From positions 57,971,850 to 58,035,849 of the forward strand of contig CM077645.1 in NCBI GenBank assembly GCA_039707465.1: DNA of 64,000 bases, given 5' to 3'. The notes below the pieces were generated by a model. It did no database searches, was not told the origin of the DNA, and worked only from the letters and a program-made list of their open reading frames with translations. Of the stretch, positions 1 to 12,699 are shown one piece after another. The stretch is from Rhabdophis nuchalis. Taxonomy: Eukaryota; Chordata; Lepidosauria; Squamata; Natricidae. Every line of letters begins with the position of its first letter. Position 1 is the first letter of the stretch. The position numbers were made by a program, and so were the translations under genes.

Positions 1-1487
1 TGGCACAACAGTTTCCCCGTCACCTGGAGGAAGTTGACTATCTAGATCCGCGCCAGTCCGGCTTTCGGCCCGGGCATAGCACCGAGACGGCATTGGTCGC
101 GTTGGTAGATGATCTCTGGAGGGCCAGAGATGGGGGATGTTCCTCCATCCTGGTCCTATTAGACCTCTCGGCGGCTTTCGATACCATCGACCATGGTATC
201 CTATTGCATCGGCTGGGGGGGTTGGGGGTGGGAGGCACCGTTTTACGGTGGTTCTCCTCCTACCTCTCTGGCCGATCGCAATTTGTGCGGGCAGGAGAGC
301 AGAGGTCGACCCCGAGACCCCTCACATGCGGGGTGCCTCAGGGGTCGGTCCTCTCGCCTCTCCTGTTTAACGCATACATGAAGCCGCTGGGTGAGATCAT
401 CCGTGGTTTTGGGGTAGAGTACCACCTGTACGCTGATGACACCCAGCTGTACATATCTACCCCAAACCACCCCAACGATGCCGTAGCGGTGATGTGCCAG
501 TGCCTGGAAGCCGTGCGGATCTGGATGGGAAGTAACGGACTTAGGCTCAACCCGACCAAGACCGAGTGGCTGTGGTTTCCGGCTGCCCGATTCAACCAGC
601 TCTCTCCAACGCTGGCCATAGGGGGCGAACATCTTGCCCCTGTGGATGGGGCGCGCAACTTGGGTGTCCTCCTGGATACCCGGCTGTCCATGGAAGATCA
701 AGTGACAGCCGTGGCCAGGAGGGCGTTTTACCAGGTTCGCCTGGTACGCCAGTTGCGCCCCCTATTGGATCGGGACGCCCTTCGCACAGTCACTCATGCT
801 CTCGTGACATCCCGACTGGATTATTGCAACTCTCTCTACATGGGGCTCCCCTTGAGGTGTACCCGGAGGCTTCAGTTGGTCCAGAATGCAGCCGCGCGAG
901 CAATTATGGGCACGTCTAGGTTTGCCCACGTAACACCGCTCTTGCGCGAGCTGCACTGGCTACCTGTCGTCTTCCGGGTGCGCTTCAAGGTGTTAATTAC
1001 CATCTTCAAAGCGCTCCATGGCTCGGGACCTAGCTACCTGCGGGATCGGATCCTGCCCCATACATCCTCACGGCCGATTCGCTCCCACAGAGAGGGACTT
1101 CTCCGGGTGCCGTCCACTAGACTTTGTCAGCGGGCGACGCCCAGGGGAAGGGCCTTCTCTGTGGCGGGCCCAGCCCTCTGGAATGACCTTCCCCCCGATA
1201 TCAGGACAACCACGGACCTCCGCTCCTTCCGCTTAAAATTAAAGACGCACTTTTTTCGTCTGGCCGGCCTTGGGTAGTCTCTTTTTAGGTTAGGGGTTTT
1301 TAGGGGTAATTTTTAGTTTAGTTTATGGGTTTTAGCGCAGGATCAATTTAATCTATTTTTAACTTTGTATTTTGTATTTGTCTGTGGTTTTATTTGTATT
1401 TTTAATTGCCTGTGCCCCGCCTCGAGTCCCCTTGGGGAGAGAGAGCGGGATATAAAATTAAATTATTATTATTATTATTATTATTAC
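1..1487 (+). mobile_element. L2-type LINE, 3' half of ORF2 and 3' UTR
   Basis: A non-LTR retrotransposon enters from upstream of the window. The frame is open from base 3 to 1277 and encodes reverse transcriptase: [28 protein letters not shown], the catalytic YADDTQLY and LNPTKTEW, then the usual C-terminal domain with [16 protein letters not shown] and [10 protein letters not shown]. The stop is at 1275-1277. A 3' UTR with the CCGCC...GAGTCC...GGAGA hairpin and an (ATT)n tail at 1462-1487 ends the copy. I place it in the L2/CR1 group from motifs. It is nearly intact and thus young, and closely matches 49741-51278. Confidence 0.88.
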
Positions 1488-1960
1488 AAATTATCCCTGA
1501 CCTACGCACCTTCCGCCATGTTCTTAAAACTTTTCTTTTTCAACAAGCCGGGCTGGCGTAAATACAAATTTTAATAATTTTACTTGGGTTTGTTTGGTTT
1601 TTAACTTTATTATGGGCCAAATTATTTAATATGTTTTTTAAGTTTCAAGTTTAAGTTTCAAGTTTATTGGATTTATATCCCGCCCTATCTCCCCGAAGGA
1701 GTCTCAAGGCGGCGCTCAGGCAAGTATTAAAAACAATACAAAAATACAATATAACTACAATAAAAATATATTAAATTTAAACCTGTGCTAAAAACATCTT
1801 TAAAACCCATCTAAAAACACTTACTAAAATCCATACAATTTATTTTTAAATTGTTTTAACTTTTGTATATTTGTGTTTTATTTTGGCTGTACACCGCCCT
1901 GAGTCCTTCGGGAGTAGGGCAGTATAAAAATATAAATAAACTAAACTAAACTAAACTATT
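1488..1960 (+). mobile_element. L2-type LINE 3' end of another subfamily, interrupted
   Basis: The block begins with the last codons of an L2 ORF (PDLRTFRHVLKTFLF, QQAGLA, in the frame at ~1500-1560), followed by its 3' UTR. It resumes after a foreign insert and ends at 1885-1960 with ACCGCCCTGAGTCC and a tail of AAATAAACTAAACTAAAC units. Its UTR words match the copy at 24448-24640, not the L2 at 1-1487. It sits directly behind the (ATT)n tail of that copy. Confidence 0.7.
1645..1840 (-). mobile_element. L2 3' tail inserted in another L2 tail
   Basis: On the minus strand this reads as an L2 3' UTR ending in GGGCGGGATATAAATCC and a CAAACTTG-rich tail. It lies inside the plus-strand L2 tail at 1488-1960 and splits it, so it is the later insertion. 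Boundaries are approximate. Confidence 0.6.
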
Positions 1961-2142
1961 TGTTGAGGTGGGCTAAGAAATGTTACATTCTAGTCTTCTT
2001 GAATTCTGATTTTTAATGAGAAGAATTTTACTTCCTGTTCTTTCCTCAGAAGCAGCATAACCCCAGAGATGTGGATAATCTTTTGGCCTTTGAAAGGTCA
2101 CAGAGACCTGTCCGTTCCTAGAATGAGGCTCTCTGTAATGAT

Positions 2143-2540
2143 TAACATAAGAACATAAGAATAGCCTTGCTGGAACAGGCCACAGCCCATCCAGTCAAGC
2201 ATTCTGTCTCACACAGTGGCTCACCATTTGCTTCAGGGTCTTCCCAAGCAGATGTCTTCACCTGCTTATGATTCCCTGCAAATGGCATTGAGAGGTATCC
2301 TGCCTATCTCTCCAACCCAGAGGGTGTCCTTAGGCATCCATAATGATAGCCATGGATACCCTTGTTCTCCATGAACTCGTCTAATCCTTTCTTAAAGGTG
2401 TTGAGGCTGACAGCTGTCACCACTTCTTCTGGCAGAGAGTTCCATAGACCCGTGATCCTCTGGGTGAAAAAGTACTTCCTCTTATTTGTTTGAGGTCTAG
2501 TTATCAAAAGTTTCATGCAGTGCCCCCTAGTTTTAGTGTT
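2143..2540 (-). mobile_element. CR1-type LINE 3' end
   Basis: The minus strand encodes RITGLWNSLPEEVVTAVSLN then TFKKGLDEFM, the conserved C-terminus of CR1-type ORF2 (W..LP.EVV...L..FK..LD). The 3' end closes with repeated TTCTTATG octamers (plus-strand CATAAGAA at 2147-2160), the short direct repeat that ends CR1 elements. It is 5' truncated and lacks an intact ORF. Confidence 0.75.
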
Positions 2541-3417
2541 GGAAATTGAATGATTATAGTTGGCATTAGTTACATTATATTTTCATTTGTGTTATTTTTC
2601 ACCTTGGTAGATATGCTTCTGCGTTTAATTCTATGTTAGTTGCGCAGATTTGCAGTTTATGGTTGAGCAACCATGTACATTGATTAAATGCATAAAGAAA
2701 CAAACAAATTATTAAATCCAGAATGTTCAATTCTCACTGCACGCTTGTTTCTGTTCTTACAGCTTGTCACTGATATTATAAAACATTGCAGAGCAAACAA
2801 GATTTAGGAACTGAATGTAGGAAGCATGGAGAGTGAGGAGTTATATTTATAAGAAAGGCTGCAGTGAAACTAACTATGTTAAATGAGACTACAGTACTTA
2901 TATAAATGGGAGACCTGTAGGGTGCAAAGCCTATAATTGCATTTAGTTGAATTAAGTTGCAATTACCCTGCAGCACCTTTTTGGACAGCCATGAAAAGGT
3001 TAGCGCTTGATATCCCCTTAATGCTGCCCTTTTTCAAGTGCTTGGAGAACATTAACATGTATCATTGCACCAAGATTACTTCTGCATTATTCTTCATTAA
3101 TGCAGACATGAATTGGTAATAGTATGTTACTGCCTACTAGCGTCTTACTCACAAGACAGTACAAAATATGCACTGAAATAATGAAATCCTGTATCTTGAT
3201 GTCACCATTTATGAACTATATATAGGATGCTCTGTAACATTACTAATGTAGGAGCATGTGCTCAGGTGGTGCCGCATTAATTTAGAAAAACAATTCCCTT
3301 CTAATCTCTAGGATTTTTTTTTTGTCCCCTGGGAGAAAGTCAGGCTACATGCACACCTATAGCAAAATCCATATAAGCTGTGACCTTGTACATTCTCTGT
3401 TATTAAGCACAACTCAC
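2541..3417. other. Intron sequence without recognised elements
   Basis: This is AT-rich intron sequence between the CR1 end and the 10CC exon. I recognise no repeats, and found no next SORCS1 exon on the minus strand. Confidence 0.6.
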
Positions 3418-3548
3418 CAGTCAAAGTCTGCTTCTGTGCAGACACATGGCTCAGAGGACATGGCTCCAGCGTACTTGCCTTGCATGCATTTCTTTTCTGA
3501 CTTACGCTTCTTGTAAGTCCTTTTGGCTCCCATGATGCATGCTTCTCC
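3418..3548 (-). CDS. SORCS1: SORCS1 coding exon, 131 nt (10CC module)
   Basis: The acceptor ctttactcag lies above 3548 and the donor gtgagt is at 3417-3412. It holds 43 codons, GEACIMGAKRTYKKRKSEKK, then CMQGKYAGAMSSEPCVCTEA, then DFD, and ends with TG of a Cys codon finished in the next exon, which I did not find in 1-3411. It contributes the cysteines of GEAC, KKCM and EPCVC to the 10CC module. The basic KKRKSEKK stretch is characteristic of SorCS1. It is the last exon visible in transcript order. Confidence 0.95.
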
Positions 3549-5367
3549 CTGAGTAAAGAAAAGAGATGAAGGCTTTTACCATAGTGATCAGGTATATTTT
3601 TGCAAATTACAAATGTAAACAATTATCGTATACTAATGCAAAAAGAAACACTGGGGACCATTCATATTTTTCTACTGTGAGAACAAAGTCGCTACATATT
3701 CAGTGGCACAAAGACCACAGCGGTAGGCCTATAATGGCAAAGAAATGTGTGCGTGTAGATAATCCTTAACGACCATAATTGGGATTAGAATTTTAATTAT
3801 TAATCAAGGTGGTTGTTAAGTGAGTCCTTCCTAATTTTACAATCTTTTTTTTTGCCCCAGTGTTGCTAATCACTGCAGTTGTTAAGTGAATCACACAGTT
3901 GTTAAATGAGTGATGGCTTTCAACATTGTCTTTGCTTATTGGAAATGGCTGGTGAGGTCACAAATGTTGACCATGTGACTTAAGAATGCTGCAACCCTTA
4001 TAAATACATGGTAATTGCTAAGCACCCAAATTTTGATTCTTGTGACTGTACAGACACTGCAGTGGCCATAAGTGCAAGGATCCACTGTAAGTTACTTTTT
4101 TTCAGTGCAATTATAACTGAACAGTTGATAAATGAATGATTGCAAGTCAAGGCTACCTACTATATATATATATGGCTATGAGCAAAAAGTATGAGCCTGG
4201 ATTTATTCCTTTCCCATTCCCACCATCAGATGAAAAAAAAAAACCTTTGACCCACCTACTCCCTGGAAATGAGACCCCCTGGAATAAAACACAGCATGTA
4301 CAGTATAGAAACCAGGTTTTAGTAATTTGACCAAAAGTCTATTAAATAAAAAGTAACTTTTTTAAAATGCCGCCTCAATTTTTCAAGAGATGCCTGGAGC
4401 TTTCTAATGTCAAACAGTCAGGAATGAGTCCACCCTGACTTCAAGCTCCAAGCTCAATATGCTATCCAAACTACTTGTCCTCACCTGGTTATAAAGCTTC
4501 CAGCCATCTCTTATAAGATTGAGGCTGCCTTAAAAAAACCCAAAATGAGTTGATGGGGCCTAGAAATCCTATAATTTATGACACCTAGATGTGATTAGGC
4601 TTTCCAAGTCTGAGAATAGCTTCCCTTTAATATCCTTTTGTATTGGTTGTAGTAGTTAGATAGTTTCAAGTAGTTCTGTCCATAACACAGATTTTTTTTA
4701 ATGTTCAGTAGCAGCCTCATTGCAGGGCCTATGAATGCTGCCTGTCTCAACCTGCTGAACATGAGAAAACAACCATGTAGATCCCCAAACAAGGAGAATT
4801 AAGAATTGGTAACAGTCAAATTAACATTGAACAAATTCTTACTTAGTGCCATTAACTAGTGTCTAGTGTAACAATGTGATTAGATTAAATTCTTTTGGAA
4901 TTGAAGGTTATTTTGGTTTGTAAGGATGGCAAATGACACTGAGAAACTAGGACATTGTGCACATTCTTTTTTGAAAGTGAACTATTCTAAGACTGCACAT
5001 TTTAAAGAGAGGAAGATATTGTTTTCTGTCCAGAAACTGAACTGAACACGGCAAAGATAGCTGTTTTTTGCCTGGCCTTGGGACCAGCCATTTTTCTATT
5101 TCTGTACCTCTTGTCTTTTAAAATAGGTGGGGAGAAATTCATCATTCAGTTCAAAACAATGAAGTATGAAGCCATTTTCTTCTCCAATTTGTTCAACGTT
5201 TCACGTTTTACTTTTTACCATAAATGCTTACCAGTTGCAGTTAGAATGTATACCAAAGTGTTAAGGGGTGATGGATTCAATGATTTTGAAGCAATAAATT
5301 AGGTTGATCTCAACTTTTTATTAATTACTATATTAATTTTAATTCAATCCTAGGTCAGACTTTTTAC
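3549..5367 (-). other. Intron between 10CC exons
   Basis: The intron is mostly unique AT-rich sequence. It contains a decayed copy of the TIR repeat family at about 3756-4165 and a short (TA)n at 4161-4173. Nothing else is recognised. Confidence 0.7.
3756..4165. repeat. Dispersed TIR repeat, decayed copy
   Basis: This shares wording with 7015-7385, 19571-20446 and 42979-43320: a left end like TAATCCTTAACGACC, an interior with 'gttgttaagtgaatc' and 'catgtgact', and a right end like GCAAGTCAAGGCTACCT. Better copies show inverted ends (CAGGTAGTCCTCGACTTAC). It is probably a non-autonomous DNA transposon, superfamily not determined. Confidence 0.6.
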
Positions 5368-5485
5368 CTGGCTGTGAAGCTGCCAAGGTCGGTAATCATC
5401 TTCCGCACACCGTCTATCAAAAATGGACTTGTAATCCACTTTTACCAACTGCCACTCAGAACGATGGCTGAAGTGTCCAAAAACG
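5368..5485 (-). CDS. SORCS1: SORCS1 coding exon, 118 nt (end of propeller, start of 10CC)
   Basis: The acceptor tttttatttag lies above 5485 and the donor gtaaaa is at 5367-5362. One base completes Thr, then 39 codons run from VFGHFSHRSEWQLVKVDYKS to WQLHSQ. The EWQLVKVDYKSIF strand closes the propeller, and the following RRC starts the 10CC cysteine-rich module that packs against it in sortilin-family receptors. It ends in phase 0. The donor lacks G at +5. The reading frame is intact and agrees with SorCS1. Confidence 0.95.
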
Positions 5486-6660
5486 CTAAATAAAAACATT
5501 GAATGATTATAATAGTAGGAGACAATTATTTTAACAGAACATCAAAATGAAATGAATATAATTCTATACATATCCCCTTACAAGTTATGGCCCATAACAA
5601 AAAAGGGGCTTAACTGGTATATACAGGAAGTCATAAACAAGCTTCTAATCTCTCTTTAGTGATACATTCCAATTATAATAACAGCTTTCAAATGATATTG
5701 TTAGTTACAGATTTAATTATGAACATAGGTGGCTAGTATATAGAGCGTGGGATTTATGGGAAGGGAGGGAGGGAGGAAGGAGAGAAGGAAGGAAGCTTAC
5801 AAACCAAAATACTAGTATCATTTATTTATTTTTTCATTTATTTACAATATTTATAAATTGCTAATTTCCACTATTATTGAAGAAGATGGTGGTTATTCTT
5901 TTGGAACTGGCTGCATGAAGTTGAACAAATTAAAACTTCAGTAATCAAATATAAAATATATAGCAATAATCAAAGCAGTGTAACTTTTCTTACACATAAA
6001 CACCCACCCATACATACCCATGTACACAGCTATTTATTAACAGGAATTAGTGGATAAATGATCCATTACTTAATACTTGATGAAAAATTAAGCATTATGT
6101 TATGTACCGTAAATCAACCACAATCTACTTTGGTGCTTCATCTCACAGATGCAAATTGCTCTACTTCAATATGGTTAAAGTTCAAGACAAGAGAGAAATA
6201 CTGAAATTGACTATTTTGTTTTACAGACCGGGCTTATGTGCATGCACTCCTCAATACATGGCAAAACAGTGAAGTACATCTGACGTGCTTTGCTGATTAG
6301 AAGGTACCCCCCACCCTTTCCTTCTTTGCATGTTCAAATCTGAAGGTGTCCTTTGCTTGAAGCTCCACCCAAAAAATCCCCATCTTGAGGATCTGCAAAA
6401 ACCCACTGAACAGTGCACTAGAATCATATTGAAGCAATCAGTGTAACACTCCGTGTTCTATTTATATTCCCAAATTACAAACAATATTTTATCTATTAGA
6501 TTTTCTATATTTAATAATAATAGAATGGATCCTGTTGGTGTTAGATATTACCTATTTAATAATGCCAGAGGGGCTGGGGAACCAAGAGCGGAATGGAGCC
6601 CATTAAACGGCTGGTGTGAATGTGTGCATTTATTTATAAAAATAAATAATGTCTACTCAC
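5486..6660 (-). other. Intron, no recognised elements
   Basis: This is short AT-rich intron sequence with a purine-rich GGGA/GGAA stretch at about 5757-5796. I see no interspersed repeat that I can name. Confidence 0.6.
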
Positions 6661-6768
6661 GTCATTATTAAAGTCTCTTCTCCAGGCTCTCCCAAAACCC
6701 CATCAACAAACAGCGGGATGGAGGTGAAACTGTACTTGCTCCAAGATCTTCCCTCATCAAAACTTAAC
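6661..6768 (-). CDS. SORCS1: SORCS1 coding exon, 108 nt (VPS10 propeller, Asp box)
   Basis: The acceptor attatcaccag lies above 6768, with a poor pyrimidine tract, and the donor gtgagt is at 6660-6655. One base completes Trp, then 35 codons run from LSFDEGRSWSKYSFTSIPLF through GEPGEETLIM, then two bases of a Thr codon. SFDEGRSW is another Asp box. WSKYSFTSIPLFVDG separates SorCS1 from SorCS3 (WDKYGFTSVPLFVDG as I know it). It lies near the end of the propeller. Confidence 0.96.
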
Positions 6769-7014
6769 CTGGTGATAATATGACAAAACAAAACAGTAAG
6801 AAAAAATAATCTCTTTCTATATTATAAATAGCTTTTCATAACATATTACAGAAAACTGTAATATTCCTAAAACCTTAAAGTAAAAAATAAAATAAAGAAA
6901 AGCTATTTTAAGGACACACAATTTCCCGAAGAATTATAAATTTCTATGTGTTATTTTGTATTAAGTTCACATATAAAATGGCATATATTTTTGTTCGGAA
7001 AAACAAAATGCAGG

Positions 7015-7385
7015 TAGCCCTCGAATTACAACAGTTTATTTAGTGACAATTCAAAGTTATAATGGCACTGAAAAATGTGACTTTTCCAGTTATGACCTTT
7101 GTAGCATGTCCATGATCATGTGACCAAAATGCAGATGCTTGGTAACTGGTTTCATATTTATGACCATTGTTGCGTCCCAAAGTTATGTGATCATATTTTG
7201 GGATCCACTAACAAGCAAAGTCACTGAGGAAGCCAGATTCAACTAGGCTATTAACTTATCAACTGCCAGAATTCACTTAACAACTGTGGCAATAAAGGTA
7301 GTAAAATGGGGCAAAACTAACTTAACAAATGCCTTATTTAACAACAGTCATTTGGGATCCTAAGTCAAGGATTGCTAGCATTATA
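7015..7385. repeat. Dispersed TIR repeat (CAGGTAGYCCTCG family)
   Basis: It begins CAGGTAGCCCTCGAATTAC and runs through the diagnostic 'atgatcatgtgacc' and 'cacttaacaactgtggc' interior to a decayed right end near 7380. The left end is the reverse complement of the right end at 43296-43318, which shows the family has terminal inverted repeats. It is likely a MITE-type DNA element with no coding capacity. Confidence 0.65.
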
Positions 7386-7962
7386 ACGTTAAAGCACAGT
7401 ATGTATTGTTGTTTAATGGAATAAATAATTGATTGCAGATAAATGGAAAAAGCTGAACAAAAACAATCTAATATTACTGTTATATATTGCAGGAATATTA
7501 AGCATAATTTCTCTAATTTGGAAAAGCTTACAATGAAGCTAGCATTATGAACATTTTAAAAATAGGCCATCAAAAGAAGACATTTAAAATATAGGACACC
7601 AAAAGACATAACAATCATCATAAAAGTGGCACAATCTTAGGAATGACTGGAAGTAGATAACGCAAGGTTGTGGCTATTGAATTACAGCTCCCAAGATCCT
7701 TCATGATATGTGGTCTTTGGAGAACTATAGTTCAACAGTGGAGGATCACCAATAAAGGACACGAATATCTTTCTACACTTGTAGAATATGGAATTGTTAA
7801 GTACATTAGAAGTATAATAACAGATGTCAAAGTGATAGGAGAATGATTCTTTGCCTAGAATGTTTTTAATATAAAAATACCTCTTTATGTACAGTTCAAT
7901 AGATTTAAACTAAGATAGGAAACCCACTCCATATGGATCTTTATAAATCATATTTGAGGATT

Positions 7963-8258
7963 AGGATTTATTGAATTTATATGCCGCCCTTTTGCCAAAG
8001 GACTCAGGGCGGCGTACAACATAAAAACACATATTACAAAAGTTTAAAAAAGATTAAATAGTAAATCCAATAACCAATTGACAATTGACAATTAAATTTA
8101 AAATTAAATTAACAATTAACAATTAAAATTAATAGTTTATTTTATTCAGGCCAGGCCGGCTTGCTGGAAAAGCTATCTTTTTAGGGCGCACCGGAAAGAA
8201 GGGAGGTCGGGAATTATGCGAAACTCCGGGGGTAGCTCATTCCAAAGGGAGACAATAA
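7963..8258 (-). mobile_element. L2 LINE 3' end
   Basis: The minus strand encodes SLWNELPPEFRIIPDLPSFR and then the UTR hairpin GCCGCCCTGAGTCC (plus strand ggactcagggcggc at 8001-8014). It is a 5'-truncated copy with substitutions, and the C-terminal LINE motif is still readable. Confidence 0.75.
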
Positions 8259-9034
8259 AGGAGATAAATAAAGTTTCAGAAATGTATGAATACTGACAAT
8301 AGCTCAGAATTAGGACTACAAGTGCTTTCACACTTGGTAATTGTAGATTCAACCACCCACTTGAGATCCTACCACATTGATTCCATAGCAAATCATAAAA
8401 CTAGAACTCTGCATATTTCACTAAAGACTTCAAACAGATGCTCCTGAAAATGCAGGAGAGTAAACATAGCATCTCTTTAAAGCAGTTTTTTTTACACTCC
8501 CCCATGTTAGAAACACTAGTATAGAAACAAAACAAGGTCAGTTGTATTGATATCAAAAAGGGTTCTTCTGTATTGAATCTCCACATTTCTGTTATATTTG
8601 TCCTTTATTACAACTTTTTTTTTAAAAAATAAAGAGTTTGTTTTTCCCTCAATGTGAATATTTAAACTATGTTCCTTCCTGAGTCTCTAATTTTATCTTC
8701 TTTTTTTATTCTTATATTTCAATAAAGTTCCTTATATCTTTCTAAACTGCAGCTACATTTTCTAACCTTTCAGCTAGAACAAATGCAATGCAACTTCTTA
8801 ATACTAATGTAGATTATAATATTGTCCTGCAAGGATTTTGTTTGTAAAAAATTGTATGTACAAAATGCAGATATAGTTTTATTGGGATGAAAAGAGGCAG
8901 CATGCTCATTTGTTTAATTGGCACATCCTGGCACTTAGTAAAAAAAAGTTTGGTCACAATCCAACTACTAATGGCATATAATACACACTAAAGGACTCTA
9001 TGATTAATGGAATTAGAAAAGTCACATTAATTAC

Positions 9035-9126
9035 CAGAGATGTCTGATAGGCAGAGATGTATGTTTCATAGCAACCAAAACCCCACCTTGGTCCAGATAA
9101 AGGACACTGTGTTCATCTTCAAAGAT
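9035..9126 (-). CDS. SORCS1: SORCS1 coding exon, 92 nt (VPS10 propeller)
   Basis: The acceptor gtctcactag lies above 9126 and the donor gtaatt is at 9034-9029. It holds 30 codons, IFEDEHSVLYLDQGGVLVAM then KHTSLPIRHL, and ends with TG of a Trp codon whose last base opens the next exon. The segment follows directly from the Asp-box exon and is typical of SorCS1 (YLDQGG, KHTSLPIRHLW). The donor lacks the usual G at +5, so this splice site may be weak. The reading frame is intact. Confidence 0.96.
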
Positions 9127-9294
9127 CTAGTGAGACACATAAAAAGATACAGGGAATCCTTTGATTGTAAAACATAGGGCTTTTTGTAATAAATAAGTAG
9201 GTAAACATTTAATCCTATTATCCCCCACCCCCAAATAAATTATATTCTTAGAAATAAGTATGATCAAGAGTTTTTTCATTGTTTAGAAAAAAGA

Positions 9295-9397
9295 GGAAGG
9301 AAGGAAGGAAAGAAGGAAGGAAGGAAGGAAGGAAGGAAGGAAAGAAGGAAGGAAGGAAGGAAGGAAGGAAGGAAGGAAGGAAGGAAGGAAGGAAGGA
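9295..9397. repeat. (AAGG)n microsatellite
   Basis: About 100 bp of AAGG units with two AAAG interruptions, polypurine on the plus strand. It is intronic, 170 bp upstream (in transcript sense) of the 9035-9126 exon. Such length is likely polymorphic. Confidence 0.95.
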
Positions 9398-12300
9398 GTT
9401 CAGTCATCTGCAGAACGGAAGTCTTCATCTATATAGCTGTATACATGGTGAGAATATCAGGTACTATGATGCCTGAATAAGATTAATAATAATAATTTAT
9501 TCAAAAGAAAGGTTTACAGTTATTGAACAATGACACTAATCATTATTAATTTTTTTAAACTAATTATTTAGTGGTGCCTAATTTGTAGCTTTCCAGGCCA
9601 AACACAAACAGTAAATATAAATGCACACCTTTTTCATATATTGCGCCATATAAACTTTTTTAGATGAAAATTTTAGTTACATGAAAACATGCTCTAAATT
9701 CCAACATTTGTTTGCTTTGCTAACCGTAGCTCTAATAAGTATTCATTTGACTAGAAATGTGGGATATCAATCAAATAAATAAATCCTGCAGATTTAACAA
9801 CACAAAAATAGAATGGGAAGGCAGTCCATTCCTTTTGGAAAACAAATCAATTCCTTTGAGAAGTGGTGAGTCACAGAATAGATGAACCAGACCCTCAAAT
9901 GTCCACCTGGAAAGTGTTGCCCAAGAAGTGGAGGGTCTCAGCACATTCCTTGAAAGAAAGTCTTACTCTACATTTGGAAGCATAAAACCCATCTATTTCT
10001 GATTAATTTAGAGCAACCTACTCACAGTGACAAATGCCTTGTTTACTTTTAGATTAGATGACTGCAATCTATGTGGTGTTGAGTGTGCTTGCAAATCTCA
10101 ATTAGTGAACAACATATCATCATGAATACTTTTCTCCAGACTAATCTAAATTAAGTGTGCTATCTATCATTTTTGGGGAACCAGTTCTTGCTGGTTTCAT
10201 TTTTAAAGCCCTGAAAACTTAAGAAACATTGTTTCTCCTCTACTTTGAGGACATGTTTTCTATTTCACCACCAAAAGAAGTTTGGTAGGAATTCCTAACA
10301 TAAATCTTGTTAGAGATCTATCCAACTTTGTGCAGGACCATATTTTTTTAAGATATACTACATACTTTTTAATTGGTACCATAAACACATTTGCATTTAT
10401 ATTTAGAGACCTATAGCAAGACTCCCAATGTTTTATGTCTAAGAAGTTCAATATGTATTAATAGAGCACTTACACTTTGCTTTGTTAATTCTCTTAAGTA
10501 TGTACTTGATTTCAGTTTATGAGGTGGTAATTGCATATTAATTAAATGCCAAGTACTTGTTAAAATGTATTCAGTGATGTACAAGAGTCATGCATATTGT
10601 TTTCCATATTATTATCTGATTGCTAGAGCTCTTTAAATGCTTATACTTAGTTAATGGATATGGAGTTAATTTGAGAAGTAGGAAAGCAAGGGGAAAACAA
10701 AACATTTTATTTAGTAATTCATGTAAGAAATTGTAGATATACTCATGTCAATGGAGATAAATATAGGCCATTCTGAAAATTAATCCACCTGAAACACATG
10801 TAAACCTTTAAGACGTGAGTCAAAGTAATGTTCTTATGTATTGGTTTGATTGTTGTTTCTTTTTTGTTCTTATCAATAAAAGGTTCACTAAAGATGAGAA
10901 GGCAGAATTGTTTTATGCCTAGTTGTATTTTGCTACTTATGGAAGATTAAAGTCAATAGCTTTACATGTAACATAGCTTTTCAAAAACTTATCCCCAGTT
11001 TGCCAAGCATGTATATGGACTTTAGATTTTGAGATAATAATTAAGTTATAAAAATCAACAGACATTTAACAATATCTAATGAACAAATGCCCATTGAAAT
11101 AAAGCATGCTGATGGGAAATTCTAACTGAATGCCTTTGTCTAGATTTTGCAGACATATCTCCATTGTCTTTCTAGCAGCCATAAGTTTTCTTTCTCTTAA
11201 TAACAGAGATGTTTTCCACTGGCCTGCCTTCATCTCTGCTTCTCTCATACATCTAACCTTCCAGCAATTACTGTCCCAGAATAGAGACAAGCACAAGTTT
11301 TCCACAATTCCCCTTTCTCATTCCACATACATTTACTAGAAAGCCGCCTTCATCTCTTTGTTCATCAGATCAAAGAGATGAAGATCCCTCTATGTGGGAT
11401 CACCTACATAACTCCTTCAGATCTACTTTCTATAATTATTTATCCTCTCAGCCTCAAGACCCAGGCTCAAGATTCCTGAGGCTGTAGGAATCTCCTTGGA
11501 GGTTTTCCTGGGTAAGGCACTAGTTTCCCTGCTCCTGCTTTTTAAGCTATATTACATGTTTGCCATGGGAAAAGGGCTTAGTTACATACCAACCCACCCC
11601 CACTCCCCATTCCCATTTTGCTGTCACCAGACATTTTTTAGCAGTAAGATAATCTCCTTTTTCCTTGAGATTTTGAGTTTTGGGTGCCTAGGTGAAATAT
11701 GGGAAGGAGAAAGCACTATCTGAGTGAATCATGCTCATTCATTCACCACAACATCTTTTTTCAAAGGTTTTGTAACCAGGAGATTAAGTTAGTATAACTT
11801 TATAAATGAGAATGCACAGCACGATAGCATGTAAATGATGAACCACATTTTCCTCTTGTCGTAAAACAATGAGAGCAGGTTAAACAAAAGAGAAAAGAAA
11901 GACAATGAATTAAAATAACTACTGAGTGCCATAATACTGCTAAAGAATATTATGCAGGATGAAAATATGTGAGTCTTCTAATAATATATCATATCTATAA
12001 TGGTAATATTCATAATTGTACAAAAAAAGGGACAGATGCCCTAAACTGGGATTCTAGTTTGGTCTTCCTACATACAGGAAGATTGATCATTTAATATCTT
12101 ACTTGTCAGACCCTTTTGCACAGCTTCCCCCTGGAAGGTAAAAAGTAATTAAGATAGGCTGCCACTAGTGAGACCTAGGTTCTTCCTTCAGCCAACCTCT
12201 TAAAGCATAAAAAGGAAGATGTTTGAAAACAATAGAAAAATTAATAAATTTTGTGCTAGCTCAAGTGGTAACGATGATGAGATGATCTTTCTTTCTAAGC

Positions 12301-12699
12301 CAATAATTTAAGCAAAACATTAATTATATAAACAGGTCTACCAAAAAAAGGGCAATATATGAACACAATGGAAGGCAATGTTCAAGCTTACAAAATTCCA
12401 ACTAAATATAATCCTCTTAGATATATTAGTTATTTACTAACTTTTGGCCTAAAATCACCACATGCTCAAAGTTCACTGCAGAGAAGATAGCTGGGGGAGA
12501 AATTATCTGTTCCCAGTCCACATTATCCTCAGTTTTATGAGGACTAGAATGTGGAGGATAACAGAAAATTAGCCTCTTTATGGCGATTAACAGTTGCTTT
12601 GACCAATCAAGCAAAATGCTCCAATAAACTGCTCCTCGGAGGTATTTCACACCACTCTCCTCTCCCAGTTGACCACTTACTGTTTCCATTGCTACTCAC
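9398..12699 (-). other. Intron without recognised elements
   Basis: More than 3 kb of AT-rich sequence in which I recognise no LINE, SINE or MITE. Short open frames here look like chance. Confidence 0.55.

Larger units (their letters stand above)
6769..9034 (-). other. Intron with one TIR repeat and one L2 end
   Basis: Apart from the two elements listed within it, the sequence is AT-rich and unrecognised. At 7680-7750 a short stretch with ACTACAGCTCCCAAG-like words resembles a decayed hAT MITE arm but is too degraded to call. Confidence 0.6.

Noticed and set aside
1..3411. Next downstream SORCS1 exon (CDYGYERH region)
   Set aside because: No matching minus-strand sequence with splice sites was seen.
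9279..9476. Frame with repeated KEGR residues
   Set aside because: Translation of the AAGG microsatellite.
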